DNA from: JAHHTP01 sp964587555
GTDB lineage: Bacteria > Bacillota > Clostridia > Oscillospirales > Ruminococcaceae
Assembly: GCA_964587555.1 (NCBI GenBank)
Contig: CAZPLR010000012.1
Coordinates: forward strand, 1 to 43,707
DNA: 43,707 nt
Direction: 5' to 3'
The notes under the pieces: model-generated
Databases searched by the model: none
Told to the model about the DNA's origin: nothing
Seen by the model: the letters and a program-made list of their open reading frames with translations, nothing else
Program-made: the position numbers and the translations under genes
In this document: piece after piece, positions 25,148-33,566 of the stretch
Position numbering within the stretch: the first letter of the stretch is position 1
Layout: each line of letters begins with the position of its first letter

Positions 25148-26743
25148 ATGGCACAGGCGGAGGCGGGACAGCGTCTGGACAAAGAGCTTGTTATACGTGG
25201 CATCATCTCCGGGCGCGAGCGCGCCAAGGAGGAGATTATCGCCGGAAATGTAACTGTAAACGGCGTGCGCTGCGATAAGCCGAGCGTTTTGGTGACGTCT
25301 GCGGATGTTTTGGCATGTGCGCGCACGCAGCGTTTCGTCAGCCGGGGCGGGGAAAAGCTTGCGGCGGCGGTCGAGGCGTTTTCTCTGGAGCTTGCGGGCA
25401 GGGTATGCATGGATGTCGGCGCTTCAACCGGCGGGTTTACCGACTGTATGCTGCAAAACGGAGCGGCGTTTGTCTACGCGGTCGATGTTGGGACGGATCA
25501 ACTGGATAGACGGCTGCGGGAGGACGCGCGGGTGTGCAGCATGGAACAGCAAAATATCCGCTATCTATCAAAAGATGCGCTTTCAAAGCTTCCTTCTTTT
25601 GTTGCAAGCGATGTGTCGTTTATCTCGCTCAAGCTGGTGCTGCCGCAGATTGCAAGGCTTTCCGCGCCCGGAGCGGAGGCGTTATGCCTGATTAAGCCGC
25701 AGTTTGAGGCGGGAAAGGAGCATCTGAATAAGCACGGCGTCGTCACGGATCAAAGGGTCAGAGAGCGTGTCTGCTGCGAGATCGAGTCATTTGCAGCGGC
25801 GTTGGGGTTTGAGGTACTCGGCAGGATTCCATCTCCTATCCTAGGTCCAGAGGGCAACGAGGAATTTTTGCTCTATCTAAAGAAGAAGATCCGTGTGATG
25901 CTTCTGCCGAATATGTCGAAGCCGGGCATCACCGAGCTTTTGCCGCATTTGCTGCAAACGCTTCATGACAATGGCTTCCTGATTGCGACAGAGCGTCCGT
26001 TTGCAGACTATGCGCCGCAGGTTCCGCGCGAAACAGGAGAGCTTGCGCAGCTGCTTCCGGACTGCGATTTTCTGATCGTTGCAGGCGGCGACGGCACCAT
26101 CATAGAAAACAGCCGTGCGGCGGCAAGCTGTCATAAACCGATTCTGGGCGTGAATGTCGGGCGGCTTGGTTTTTTAAGCGGCATTGAACCGGAGCGGCTG
26201 GACATGCTTTCTAAGCTGAAAACGGGGGATTATGCCACCGAGCATCGGCAGTATCTCTCGGTGGTCGACGAGCATCTGGAGGACGGGCGCGTGAAAAAAA
26301 GCGAGTATTTGGCGTTGAATGATTTGGTCGTTTCCAACGGTACAATCTCGACGATTGTGGATATTGATATTTTCTGCGACGGCAAGCCGGTCAATTCCTA
26401 TCGCGCCGACGGGGTGATCGTTTCTTCGCCGACGGGATCGACCGCTTATGCGATGGCGGCGGGAGGCCCGATTATCCATCCGGAGATCGCCTGCTTCAGC
26501 GTCACGCCGATTTGTCCGCACTCGCTTGCCAACCGCGCAATCCTGTTTCCAGCCGGCAGCGAGGTCGTTATTAGGATGAACCCTTCCAACCGTCACCCGA
26601 TGTTCGTCACCTGCGACGGCTGTGATTCTGCGCCGTTTGCCAGAGAGGATACGATACGCATCCGGCTTTCCGACGCCGGGATCGATCTTTTGAATCTGAC
26701 TGGAACCGGATTTTATGAGCGCATTAACGAAAAGTTCCGATAA
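25148..26743 (+). CDS. TlyA-type rRNA methyltransferase fused to NAD kinase
   Basis: A 531-residue frame with two complete enzymes. Residues 1-245 are TlyA/YqxC: an S4 RNA-binding domain (1-60), then an FtsJ-like methyltransferase with the SAM motif DVGASTGGF (89-97) and the tetrad-like Lys70, Asp155, Lys183, Glu239. It would 2'-O-methylate rRNA cytidines. Residues 246-531 are NAD kinase: IRVMLLPN start, GGDGT (313-317), SNGT, and GSTAYAMAAGGP, making NADP. The two usually lie as separate neighbouring genes in this cluster. Here TlyA ends YLKKK and runs directly into NadK with no stop. An internal ATG (residue 251) behind AAAGAAGAAG could also allow separate NadK translation. The ATG at 25148 is chosen for GAGAGG 9 nt upstream. 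Confidence 0.88.
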   Translation: MAQAEAGQRLDKELVIRGIISGRERAKEEIIAGNVTVNGVRCDKPSVLVTSADVLACARTQRFVSRGGEKLAAAVEAFSLELAGRVCMDVGASTGGFTDCMLQNGAAFVYAVDVGTDQLDRRLREDARVCSMEQQNIRYLSKDALSKLPSFVASDVSFISLKLVLPQIARLSAPGAEALCLIKPQFEAGKEHLNKHGVVTDQRVRERVCCEIESFAAALGFEVLGRIPSPILGPEGNEEFLLYLKKKIRVMLLPNMSKPGITELLPHLLQTLHDNGFLIATERPFADYAPQVPRETGELAQLLPDCDFLIVAGGDGTIIENSRAAASCHKPILGVNVGRLGFLSGIEPERLDMLSKLKTGDYATEHRQYLSVVDEHLEDGRVKKSEYLALNDLVVSNGTISTIVDIDIFCDGKPVNSYRADGVIVSSPTGSTAYAMAAGGPIIHPEIACFSVTPICPHSLANRAILFPAGSEVVIRMNPSNRHPMFVTCDGCDSAPFAREDTIRIRLSDAGIDLLNLTGTGFYERINEKFR

Positions 26744-26756
26744 AGGGAGGAGCGTC

Positions 26757-27224
26757 ATGAATAAGCAGGAGCGTCAAGCCGTCATTATGGAGATCATCTC
26801 CGCACAGAAATGCTGTACGCAGGAGGATCTTTTGAAGGAACTGCAAAAGCGGAATATTTTCACCACACAGGCTACCATTTCCCGCGATATCAGACAGCTT
26901 GGTTTGGTCAAGATACAGAATAAGCCCGGCGTGTTTTCCTACGCGGCGCGCAGCGTGCCGCAGGACGGGGCGCTTTCCGGAGAGGACAGAACCGCCTCGA
27001 TTCTTTTGCAGGCGGTGCTTTCCATTGATTACGCGATGAATACCGTCGTCGTCAAATGCAGCAACGGGATGGCGAACGCCGCTTGTGTCGCGCTTGAGAG
27101 TATGGGAATGGATTCTGTTGTCGGCACGCTTGCCGGAGACGACACGATCTTTATCCTGATGCGCACCGAGGAGGGCGCGCGGCAGCTTTGCCGCAGCCTA
27201 AGTCTGATGGTTTTACAGCAGTAG
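26757..27224 (+). CDS. argR: Arginine repressor
   Basis: A 155-residue ArgR/AhrC. The N-terminal winged helix has the typical TQEDLLKELQ and TQATISRDIRQLGLVK; the C-terminal domain has the VVVKCSNGMANAACVALE and GTLAGDDTIFI elements for hexamerisation and arginine binding. The start at 26757 follows GGGAGGAG; 13 bp separate it from the previous stop. It lies between tlyA::nadK and recN, the standard Firmicutes position. No arginine genes are in the window. Confidence 0.95.
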   Translation: MNKQERQAVIMEIISAQKCCTQEDLLKELQKRNIFTTQATISRDIRQLGLVKIQNKPGVFSYAARSVPQDGALSGEDRTASILLQAVLSIDYAMNTVVVKCSNGMANAACVALESMGMDSVVGTLAGDDTIFILMRTEEGARQLCRSLSLMVLQQ

Positions 27225-27251
27225 ATCAATCATAGATAAGGGGAGAAAACG

Positions 27252-28967
27252 ATGCTCAAGGAATTGCGGATACGTAATCTCGCGGTGATCGAGCAGGCCG
27301 ATATCTCGCTTGACGCTGGGCTAAACGTATTCACCGGCGAAACGGGCGCGGGAAAGTCGATCCTGATCGACGCAATCCATGCGGTGCTTGGCGCGCGCGG
27401 CTTTAAGGATATGATCCGTCATGGCGCAGAGAAGGCAACGGTCAGCGCGCTGTTTTGCGACCTATCGGAGAAATTGCTCGGTAAGCTGGAAGCCTGCGGC
27501 ATCGAGCCGGAGGATACGCTATTGATGCAGCGGGAGATCTCGATGGACGGGCGTTCTGTTGCGCGGATTAACGGCAAACAGGTTCCTGTCAGCCTGCTGC
27601 GTGAGATCGGAAGCTATTTAGTCAATATTCACGGTCAGCATGATAATCAGCTTTTGTTGAATGATAAAAACCATATCGATATCCTAGACTTTTTCCTGCC
27701 TGACCGCAGCCTGCGCGACCGCTATCGCGCAAAATTCCATGAGGTGGTTATGGTGCGCAGGCAGCTTGCCAAGGAAGGAGAGCTGCTTGCGCAAAAGGAA
27801 AAGCGCAAGGAGGATTTGCAGCTTGCTATCGAGCAGATCGAGGCGTTTAATCCGCGTCCGGGGGAACTGGAGGCTTTGACCAACCAGCGGGATATGTTTC
27901 GAAATAGCGAACGGCTGTTAAAACACCTAAACCTCGCGCGTATTTCGTTGGACGGCACAGACGAACTGCCGGGCTGCGTGAGTATGTTCGAATCGTGCAG
28001 CTTACAGATTGACGAGGCGGCGGCGTTTTATAAAGGCTTGGAGGGTCTTGCAGAGCGCGCGGGCGAGTTGGCGGCAGAATTAGAGGAATTTTCCGCCGAG
28101 CTTGCGCGGGCGATGGAGCCGGTGAAGTTTGACAGCCGCAAGCAAAGCGAGGTCGAAAATAGGCTTTTTGATCTGCGTGATTTGATTAAGCGTTACGGCG
28201 GCAAGGAATCGACCGAGGCGGGTGTGATTGCATTTTTGAAGCAGGCGAAAAAGGAGCTGGAAACGCTGGACGTAACCAAAGCAAAATATCAGCAGCTAAA
28301 AGAAGAGGGCGCAGTGCTTCTGCGCCAGTTGATGGAGCTGGGGCGGTTACTTTCCAAGGCGCGGGCAGAGGCGGCGGAGACGTTTACCGCGTCGCTGAAG
28401 GAGCAATTGCGTTTTTTGGATATGCCGAATGCCCAGTTTGAGGTGCGAATGAACGCCTGCAAGCCAAGCTCACATGGATTTGAAACGGTGGAGTTTCTGC
28501 TCTCGACCAATCCGGGCGAGCTGCCAAAACCGCTGGCAAAGATCGCTTCCGGCGGTGAGCTTTCTCGAATCATGCTTGCGTTTCAGGTTGTGCTTTCTGG
28601 GATGGACGCGATCCCGACCGTCATTTTTGACGAGATCGATACAGGCGTTTCCGGACGTGCGGCGAATAAAATCGGACGCAAATTAAGAGAAGCTGCGGCT
28701 TTGCGTCAGGTGCTGTGCGTGACCCATGCTTCGCAGGTGGCGGCGCAGGCGCAGCACCACTATTTGATCCAGAAGGAAACCGATGGCGTAAAAACCTTTA
28801 CTAAGGTTACGCCGCTTGATTTCTATGGGAGAGTGGACGAGGTCGCGCGTATTATGGGCACAGATCCGGTGACGCAGCTGACGCTCGATACTGCCGCCGA
28901 GATGCTCCGCGCAGCCGGAACCTATCCGGAGCATGAGCAGGTCAATGAGATCTTGAGCGAAATCTAA
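27252..28967 (+). CDS. recN: DNA repair protein RecN
   Basis: A 571-residue SMC-like ATPase that tethers DNA ends in double-strand break repair. Walker A is GETGAGKS (29-36), the Q-loop region is NIHGQHDNQLL, a coiled coil spans about 150-380, the ABC signature is SGGELSRIMLA, and Walker B is VIFDEIDTGVSG. GGGGAGAAAACG precedes the ATG. The length matches the family (about 550-570). Confidence 0.96.
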   Translation: MLKELRIRNLAVIEQADISLDAGLNVFTGETGAGKSILIDAIHAVLGARGFKDMIRHGAEKATVSALFCDLSEKLLGKLEACGIEPEDTLLMQREISMDGRSVARINGKQVPVSLLREIGSYLVNIHGQHDNQLLLNDKNHIDILDFFLPDRSLRDRYRAKFHEVVMVRRQLAKEGELLAQKEKRKEDLQLAIEQIEAFNPRPGELEALTNQRDMFRNSERLLKHLNLARISLDGTDELPGCVSMFESCSLQIDEAAAFYKGLEGLAERAGELAAELEEFSAELARAMEPVKFDSRKQSEVENRLFDLRDLIKRYGGKESTEAGVIAFLKQAKKELETLDVTKAKYQQLKEEGAVLLRQLMELGRLLSKARAEAAETFTASLKEQLRFLDMPNAQFEVRMNACKPSSHGFETVEFLLSTNPGELPKPLAKIASGGELSRIMLAFQVVLSGMDAIPTVIFDEIDTGVSGRAANKIGRKLREAAALRQVLCVTHASQVAAQAQHHYLIQKETDGVKTFTKVTPLDFYGRVDEVARIMGTDPVTQLTLDTAAEMLRAAGTYPEHEQVNEILSEI

Positions 28968-28989
28968 GGATAGAAAGAAGCTATTTTTC

Positions 28990-29532
28990 ATGCAGCAGAT
29001 TCAAGTAGAGGGAAGAAAAACCCTCAATATTGTTTTGGTGGAGCCGGAGATTCCGCAGAATACGGGGAATATCGCCCGTACCTGCGCGGCGACCGGCGCA
29101 AGGCTCCATCTAATCAAACCGCTCGGTTTTGCGATCGATGATAAAAAGCTCAAACGCGCCGGGCTGGATTACTGGCATTTTCTGGATATATCCTATTACG
29201 ATCATCTTGCGGATTTCTTTGCGAGGAATCCGGACCATGGAAATTTCTTTTTCCTGACAACGAAGGGGCATCATCTGTATTCCGATGTGGATTATCGTGC
29301 GTTTGACTCGGTCTTTTTGTTTTTTGGCAGAGAGGATGCCGGGCTTCCAGAACTGCTGCTGTACCAAAATGAAGCGCATGCTGTACGCGTCCCGATGCTT
29401 CCGGGATTAAGAAGCCTGAACCTTTCAAACACTGTGGCGCTTTCGGCATACGAGGTGCTGCGGCAGTGGGGGTTTGACGCAATGCAGACCGAGGGCGCGC
29501 TCACGAAATACGAATGGCCCTATGAATTTTAA
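28990..29532 (+). CDS. trmL: tRNA (cytidine/uridine-2'-O)-methyltransferase TrmL
   Basis: A 180-residue SPOUT methyltransferase that 2'-O-methylates the wobble nucleotide of certain leucine tRNAs. Visible blocks are LVEPEIPQNTGNIARTCAAT, the FGREDAGLP motif and RVPMLPGLRSLNLSNTVA, with the Asn-Leu-Ser of the trefoil knot. About ten extra residues precede the usual LNIVLVEP start; no closer ATG, GTG or TTG exists, so they are probably real. The normal partner at this position in Bacillus (spoIVB) is absent. Confidence 0.93.
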   Translation: MQQIQVEGRKTLNIVLVEPEIPQNTGNIARTCAATGARLHLIKPLGFAIDDKKLKRAGLDYWHFLDISYYDHLADFFARNPDHGNFFFLTTKGHHLYSDVDYRAFDSVFLFFGREDAGLPELLLYQNEAHAVRVPMLPGLRSLNLSNTVALSAYEVLRQWGFDAMQTEGALTKYEWPYEF

Positions 29533-29619
29533 GCGTGGGAACATCGGGTCTTTTCTTGAAAACAAAGTGTTAATTTTTCCGCAAAATCAGGTTTTTTCCG
29601 AAAAAAGGCCGGAAAGCAC

Positions 29620-29648
29620 TTGAAAATGAACGCGGAATATTATACAAT
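29620..29648 (+). promoter_or_regulatory. Sigma-A promoter for pgk
   Basis: TTGAAA (29620-29625) and TACAAT (29643-29648) are 17 bp apart. Transcription would start about 60 nt before the pgk ATG. Confidence 0.75.
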
Positions 29649-29717
29649 AGAAATGGGTATCCGCGGAAACGCGGCTGCAATCACAATCATTTTATCAAAA
29701 GGAAAGGATGGACTAAC

Positions 29718-30929
29718 ATGCCTTCTTACAACAAGAAAACGGTTGACGATATTTGTGTAACCGGGAAAAGAGTTCTGGTACGCTGCGATTTTAACGTACC
29801 GCTGAAAAATGGTGTCATCACTGACGAGAACAGAATCAACGCTGCTCTGCCGACGATTCAGAAATTGATCAACGACGGCGGCAAGGTGATCCTCTGCTCG
29901 CATCTTGGCAAACCGAAAAACGGGCCGGAGGAAAAATTCTCTTTAGCTCCGGTTGCCGCAAAACTTTCTGAAAAGCTCGGCAAAGAGGTTGTTTTTGCTG
30001 CGGATAACGAAGTGGTTGGCGAGAATGCCAAGGCCGCGATCGCCGCGATGAAGGACGGCGACGTTGTTCTGCTGGAGAACACCCGTTTCCGCAAAGAGGA
30101 AACCAAGAACGCTGAAGCCTTCAGCAAAGATTTGGCGTCCATCTGCGACGTTTATGTTAACGATGCGTTTGGCTCCGCACACCGCGCGCACTGCTCCACT
30201 GCCGGCGTTACCGACTACATCAAGGAGAATGCGGTCGGCTATCTGATGGGCAAGGAATTGCAGTATCTGGGCAATGCGGTTAACGATCCGGTCAGACCGT
30301 TTGTCACCATTTTAGGCGGCGCAAAGGTCGCGGACAAGTTAAACGTAATCGAGAACCTTTTGAATAAAGCCGACACGCTGGTTATCGGCGGCGGTATGGC
30401 TTACACCTTCTTAAAGGCGCAGGGTTATTCGGTCGGTAAATCCTTAGTGGACGAAACCAAGCTGGACTACTGCAAGGATATGCTTGCAAAGGCGAAGGAA
30501 AAAGGTGTCCAGATTTTGCTGCCGGTAGATTCTGTCTGCGCCAAGGAATTCCCAGATCCAATTGACGCCGAGATCGAAACCGCCGTTTATGCGAACGCCG
30601 AGATTCCGGAGGACGTTATGGGGCTGGATATCGGACCGGAAACCGCGAAGCTTTATGCTGACGCAGTTAAGGCGGCGAAAACGGTTGTTTGGAACGGGCC
30701 TATGGGCGTTGCGGAGAATCCTTGCCTGAAAAACGGTACCGAGTTGGTGGCAAAGGCGCTGGCGGAAACCGAGGCTACCACCATCATCGGCGGCGGTGAT
30801 TCTGCGGCTGCGGTCAACAATTTGGGCTACGGCGATAAGATGACCCACATTTCCACCGGCGGCGGCGCTTCTCTGGAATTTTTAGAGGGCAAGGTTTTAC
30901 CGGGTATTGCCTGCATCAACGACAAATAA
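29718..30929 (+). CDS. pgk: Phosphoglycerate kinase
   Basis: A 403-residue cytoplasmic kinase converting 1,3-bisphosphoglycerate and ADP to 3-phosphoglycerate and ATP. Signature RVLVRCDFNVPL (about 19-30), the basic patch SHLGKPK, VNDAFGSAHRAH, the hinge LGGAKVADKL, and the C-terminal GGGDSAAAV and STGGGASLE are all present. It is the first gene of the pgk-tpiA-gpmI-prs run. gapA, usually upstream, is not here. Confidence 0.97.
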   Translation: MPSYNKKTVDDICVTGKRVLVRCDFNVPLKNGVITDENRINAALPTIQKLINDGGKVILCSHLGKPKNGPEEKFSLAPVAAKLSEKLGKEVVFAADNEVVGENAKAAIAAMKDGDVVLLENTRFRKEETKNAEAFSKDLASICDVYVNDAFGSAHRAHCSTAGVTDYIKENAVGYLMGKELQYLGNAVNDPVRPFVTILGGAKVADKLNVIENLLNKADTLVIGGGMAYTFLKAQGYSVGKSLVDETKLDYCKDMLAKAKEKGVQILLPVDSVCAKEFPDPIDAEIETAVYANAEIPEDVMGLDIGPETAKLYADAVKAAKTVVWNGPMGVAENPCLKNGTELVAKALAETEATTIIGGGDSAAAVNNLGYGDKMTHISTGGGASLEFLEGKVLPGIACINDK

Positions 30930-30946
30930 TGAAAGCAAAGTATGCG

Positions 30947-30978
30947 GCAGGGGCGCAAGGGTTTTCTTTCGTCCCTGC
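30947..30978 (+). other. Intercistronic hairpin between pgk and tpiA
   Basis: GCAGGGGCG (30947-30955) pairs with CGTCCCTGC (30970-30978) with one G-U pair around a 14-nt loop. An alternative CGCAA/TTGCG pairing overlaps it. No proper T-tract follows, so it is more likely a processing or stability element than a terminator. Confidence 0.45.
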
Positions 30979-31060
30979 TTGCGTTGCTTTTGTACAAAGC
31001 ATCCGTCCGCTTTTGGGATGAACCGAGGCTGGACACAAGTTTGAAAGGAATGGTAAAGCA

Positions 31061-31828
31061 ATGAATAAAAGCGTAAGAAAAGCTGTTATCGCGGGCAACT
31101 GGAAGATGAACAAGACCCGTCCGGAGGCAAAGCAGTTAATTGAGGATTTAAAGCCGCTGGTTGCAGACGCTGGCTGCGATGTAGTCGTCTGTGTGCCGTA
31201 CACCAATTTGGAAACCGTTTTGGAGGCTGCCAAAGGCTCCAACATCAAGGTTGGCGCGCAGAACGTGCATTTTGAGAAATCCGGCGCGTACACTGGTGAA
31301 ATTTCTGCGGATATGCTCTCTGAGATGGGTGTGGAGTATGTTGTAATCGGTCACTCCGAGCGCAGACAGTATTTTGGTGAAACGGACGTTACGGTCAATA
31401 AGCGCTTAAAGGCCTGCATTGCCGCCGGTATGACTGCTATTCTCTGCGTTGGCGAGATGTTGAACGACAGAGAGCAGGGGATCACCGCCGAGCTTGTTTC
31501 GATGCAGGTCAAGATTGCGTTGATGGGCGTTTCGAAAGAGGAGCTGAAGAAGGTTATCATCGCTTACGAGCCGGTTTGGGCAATCGGAACCGGAAAAACC
31601 GCTACTGCCGAGCAGGCAAACGAGGTTTGCGCGATTATCCGTCGTGTGGTTGCCTCGCTTTATGACGAGCAGGCAGCGGAAGGTTTAACGATCCAATACG
31701 GCGGCTCGATGAATGCGAAGAACGCGGCGGAGTTGGTCGCACAGCCGGATGTTGACGGCGGTCTGATCGGCGGCGCCTCCTTAAAAGCACCGGACTTCAA
31801 GGTCATTGTAGACGCTGCTTCCAAATAA
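31061..31828 (+). CDS. tpiA: Triosephosphate isomerase
   Basis: A 255-residue TIM-barrel enzyme interconverting dihydroxyacetone phosphate and glyceraldehyde-3-phosphate. Catalytic residues are visible: Lys15 in AGNWKMN, His98 in VIGHSERR and Glu170 in AYEPVWAIGTG. The phosphate-binding YGGSM and GGLIGGASL loops are intact. A GAAAGG ribosome site precedes the ATG. Confidence 0.97.
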   Translation: MNKSVRKAVIAGNWKMNKTRPEAKQLIEDLKPLVADAGCDVVVCVPYTNLETVLEAAKGSNIKVGAQNVHFEKSGAYTGEISADMLSEMGVEYVVIGHSERRQYFGETDVTVNKRLKACIAAGMTAILCVGEMLNDREQGITAELVSMQVKIALMGVSKEELKKVIIAYEPVWAIGTGKTATAEQANEVCAIIRRVVASLYDEQAAEGLTIQYGGSMNAKNAAELVAQPDVDGGLIGGASLKAPDFKVIVDAASK

Positions 31829-31883
31829 ATACACAAGGGCGGGGCATACTTGAGATACGTTTGCTGCGGATTTTGAGTACGCC

Positions 31884-31929
31884 CTAAAGGTGTTTTAGCG
31901 TGCCGGCTTTTGGGGCGGCTCACCTTTAG
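31884..31929 (+). other. Intercistronic hairpin between tpiA and gpmI
   Basis: A perfect 9-bp stem (CTAAAGGTG 31884-31892, CACCTTTAG 31921-31929) encloses further GCC/GGC pairing. It ends just before the gpmI ribosome site. There is no T-tract. Confidence 0.5.
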
Positions 31930-31948
31930 AAAAGGAAGGGTAATCATT

Positions 31949-33472
31949 ATGAAAAAACCACTCATTTTAATTATCATGGACGGTTTCGGTAAGAACGACA
32001 GCGATTACGGCAATGCAATCCATGCTGCCAATACGCCGAACCTAGATAAGCTCATGGCAAGCTGCCCGATGACCTATATCGGCGCATCCGGTATGGATGT
32101 TGGTCTGCCGGATGGTCAGATGGGCAACTCCGAGGTAGGGCACACGAACATTGGCGCGGGCAGGATTGTCTATCAGCCGCTGACCCGTATCACCAAATCG
32201 ATTATGGACGGCGCGCACTATACGAACCCTGCGCTTGTCGCTGCGGTTGAGAATGCGAAAAAACACGGCTCTGCGCTGCATTTTATGGGGCTTATGTCCA
32301 ACGGCGGCGTCCATTCTCACAACGAGCACCTGTACGGGCTGTTGGAGATGGCGAAAAAAGCGGGACTGAGCAAAGTTTATGTCCATGCGTTCATGGACGG
32401 CCGCGATGTTCCGCCGACCTCCGGCAAGGACTTCATCTGCGAGCTGTATGATAAGATGGAGGAGATCGGCGTCGGCAAGCTTGCCACGATCTCCGGCAGA
32501 TATTACGCGATGGATCGCGATACCAACTGGGATCGCGTGGAAAAGGCGTATGCTGCGCTGGTTTACGGCGAAGGCAACACCGCCTCCTGCGGCCGCTGCG
32601 CAATGCAAAACTCCTACGATGCCGGCGTGACCGATGAGTTTGTTGTACCGGTCGTTTTGGATAAAGAGGGAACGATCAAGGAGAACGACTCGGTCGTATT
32701 CTTTAATTTCCGCCCGGACCGCGCCAGAGAGCTTACCCGCACCTTTGTCGACGATGCGTTTACTGGATTTGCCCGCAGGAACGGCAGATTCCCGGTTTGC
32801 TTTGTCTGCATGACGCAGTACGATGCAACGATGCCGAATGTGCTGATCGCGTATCCGCCGCAGTCGCTGGATGATACCTTTGGCGAGTATATTGCCAAGA
32901 AGGGCTATAAGCAGCTTCGTATTGCGGAAACGGAGAAGTATGCGCATGTCACCTTCTTTTTCAACGGCGGCGTTGAGGCGCAGTATGTAAACGAGGATCG
33001 CGCGCTGATCCCGTCTCCAAAGGTTGCGACCTATGATTTACAGCCGGAAATGAGCGCGTATCTGGTTTGCGACGAGGTGGTTTCCCGCATTGAATCCGAG
33101 CAGTATGACGTGATTATTTTAAATTACGCAAACTGCGATATGGTCGGTCATACCGGCGTGTTTGAAGCGGCAGTCAAGGCGGTTGAGGCGGTCGACGCCT
33201 GTGTGGGCAGAACGGTCGATGCGATCTTGGCAAAGGGCGGCGTCGCGTTGATTACCGCTGATCACGGCAATGCGGATTGTATGTATGCGGAGGACGGCAG
33301 CCCGTTTACGGCGCACACAACCAATCCGGTGCCGTTTATTGCGGTCGGGATGCCGGAAGGCACTGCGCTGCGTCAGTCTGGCGGTAAGCTTGCGGATATT
33401 GCGCCGACGATGCTGCAGATCATGGGTTTGCCGCAGCCGGAGGCAATGGACGGACAATCCCTCATCCAGTAA
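31949..33472 (+). CDS. gpmI: 2,3-bisphosphoglycerate-independent phosphoglycerate mutase
   Basis: A 507-residue Mn-dependent mutase of the alkaline-phosphatase fold converting 3- to 2-phosphoglycerate. Metal-binding Asp11 (IIMDGFG) and the phosphoserine nucleophile Ser61 (QMGNSEVGH) are visible, as are the HAFMDGRD, NFRPDRARE, and ITADHGNAD blocks. The ATG at 31949 is chosen because AAAGGAAGGG lies before it and the core starts at once. Enolase is not in the window. Confidence 0.96.
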   Translation: MKKPLILIIMDGFGKNDSDYGNAIHAANTPNLDKLMASCPMTYIGASGMDVGLPDGQMGNSEVGHTNIGAGRIVYQPLTRITKSIMDGAHYTNPALVAAVENAKKHGSALHFMGLMSNGGVHSHNEHLYGLLEMAKKAGLSKVYVHAFMDGRDVPPTSGKDFICELYDKMEEIGVGKLATISGRYYAMDRDTNWDRVEKAYAALVYGEGNTASCGRCAMQNSYDAGVTDEFVVPVVLDKEGTIKENDSVVFFNFRPDRARELTRTFVDDAFTGFARRNGRFPVCFVCMTQYDATMPNVLIAYPPQSLDDTFGEYIAKKGYKQLRIAETEKYAHVTFFFNGGVEAQYVNEDRALIPSPKVATYDLQPEMSAYLVCDEVVSRIESEQYDVIILNYANCDMVGHTGVFEAAVKAVEAVDACVGRTVDAILAKGGVALITADHGNADCMYAEDGSPFTAHTTNPVPFIAVGMPEGTALRQSGGKLADIAPTMLQIMGLPQPEAMDGQSLIQ

Positions 33473-33510
33473 GAAAAAGGGCCGTAAAAGGTAATCCGGC
33501 AAAAAGCTTT

Positions 33511-33541
33511 GGCGGCTTTCCCAAAGAGCGGGAAAGCCGCC
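33511..33541 (+). other. Strong intercistronic hairpin between gpmI and prs
   Basis: A perfect 12-bp stem (GGCGGCTTTCCC with GGGAAAGCCGCC) has a 7-nt loop and no T-tract, ending 11 bp before the prs ribosome site. A stability or processing element is more likely than a terminator. Confidence 0.55.
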
Positions 33542-33566
33542 GAAGACAGAAAGGAAATTCATACAG

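Noticed and set aside
24225..25154. 309-codon minus-strand open frame opposite dxs
   Set aside because: Antisense shadow of a conserved gene; composition follows the third codon positions of dxs.
32042..32947. 301-codon minus-strand open frame opposite gpmI
   Set aside because: Antisense shadow of gpmI with no start signals.
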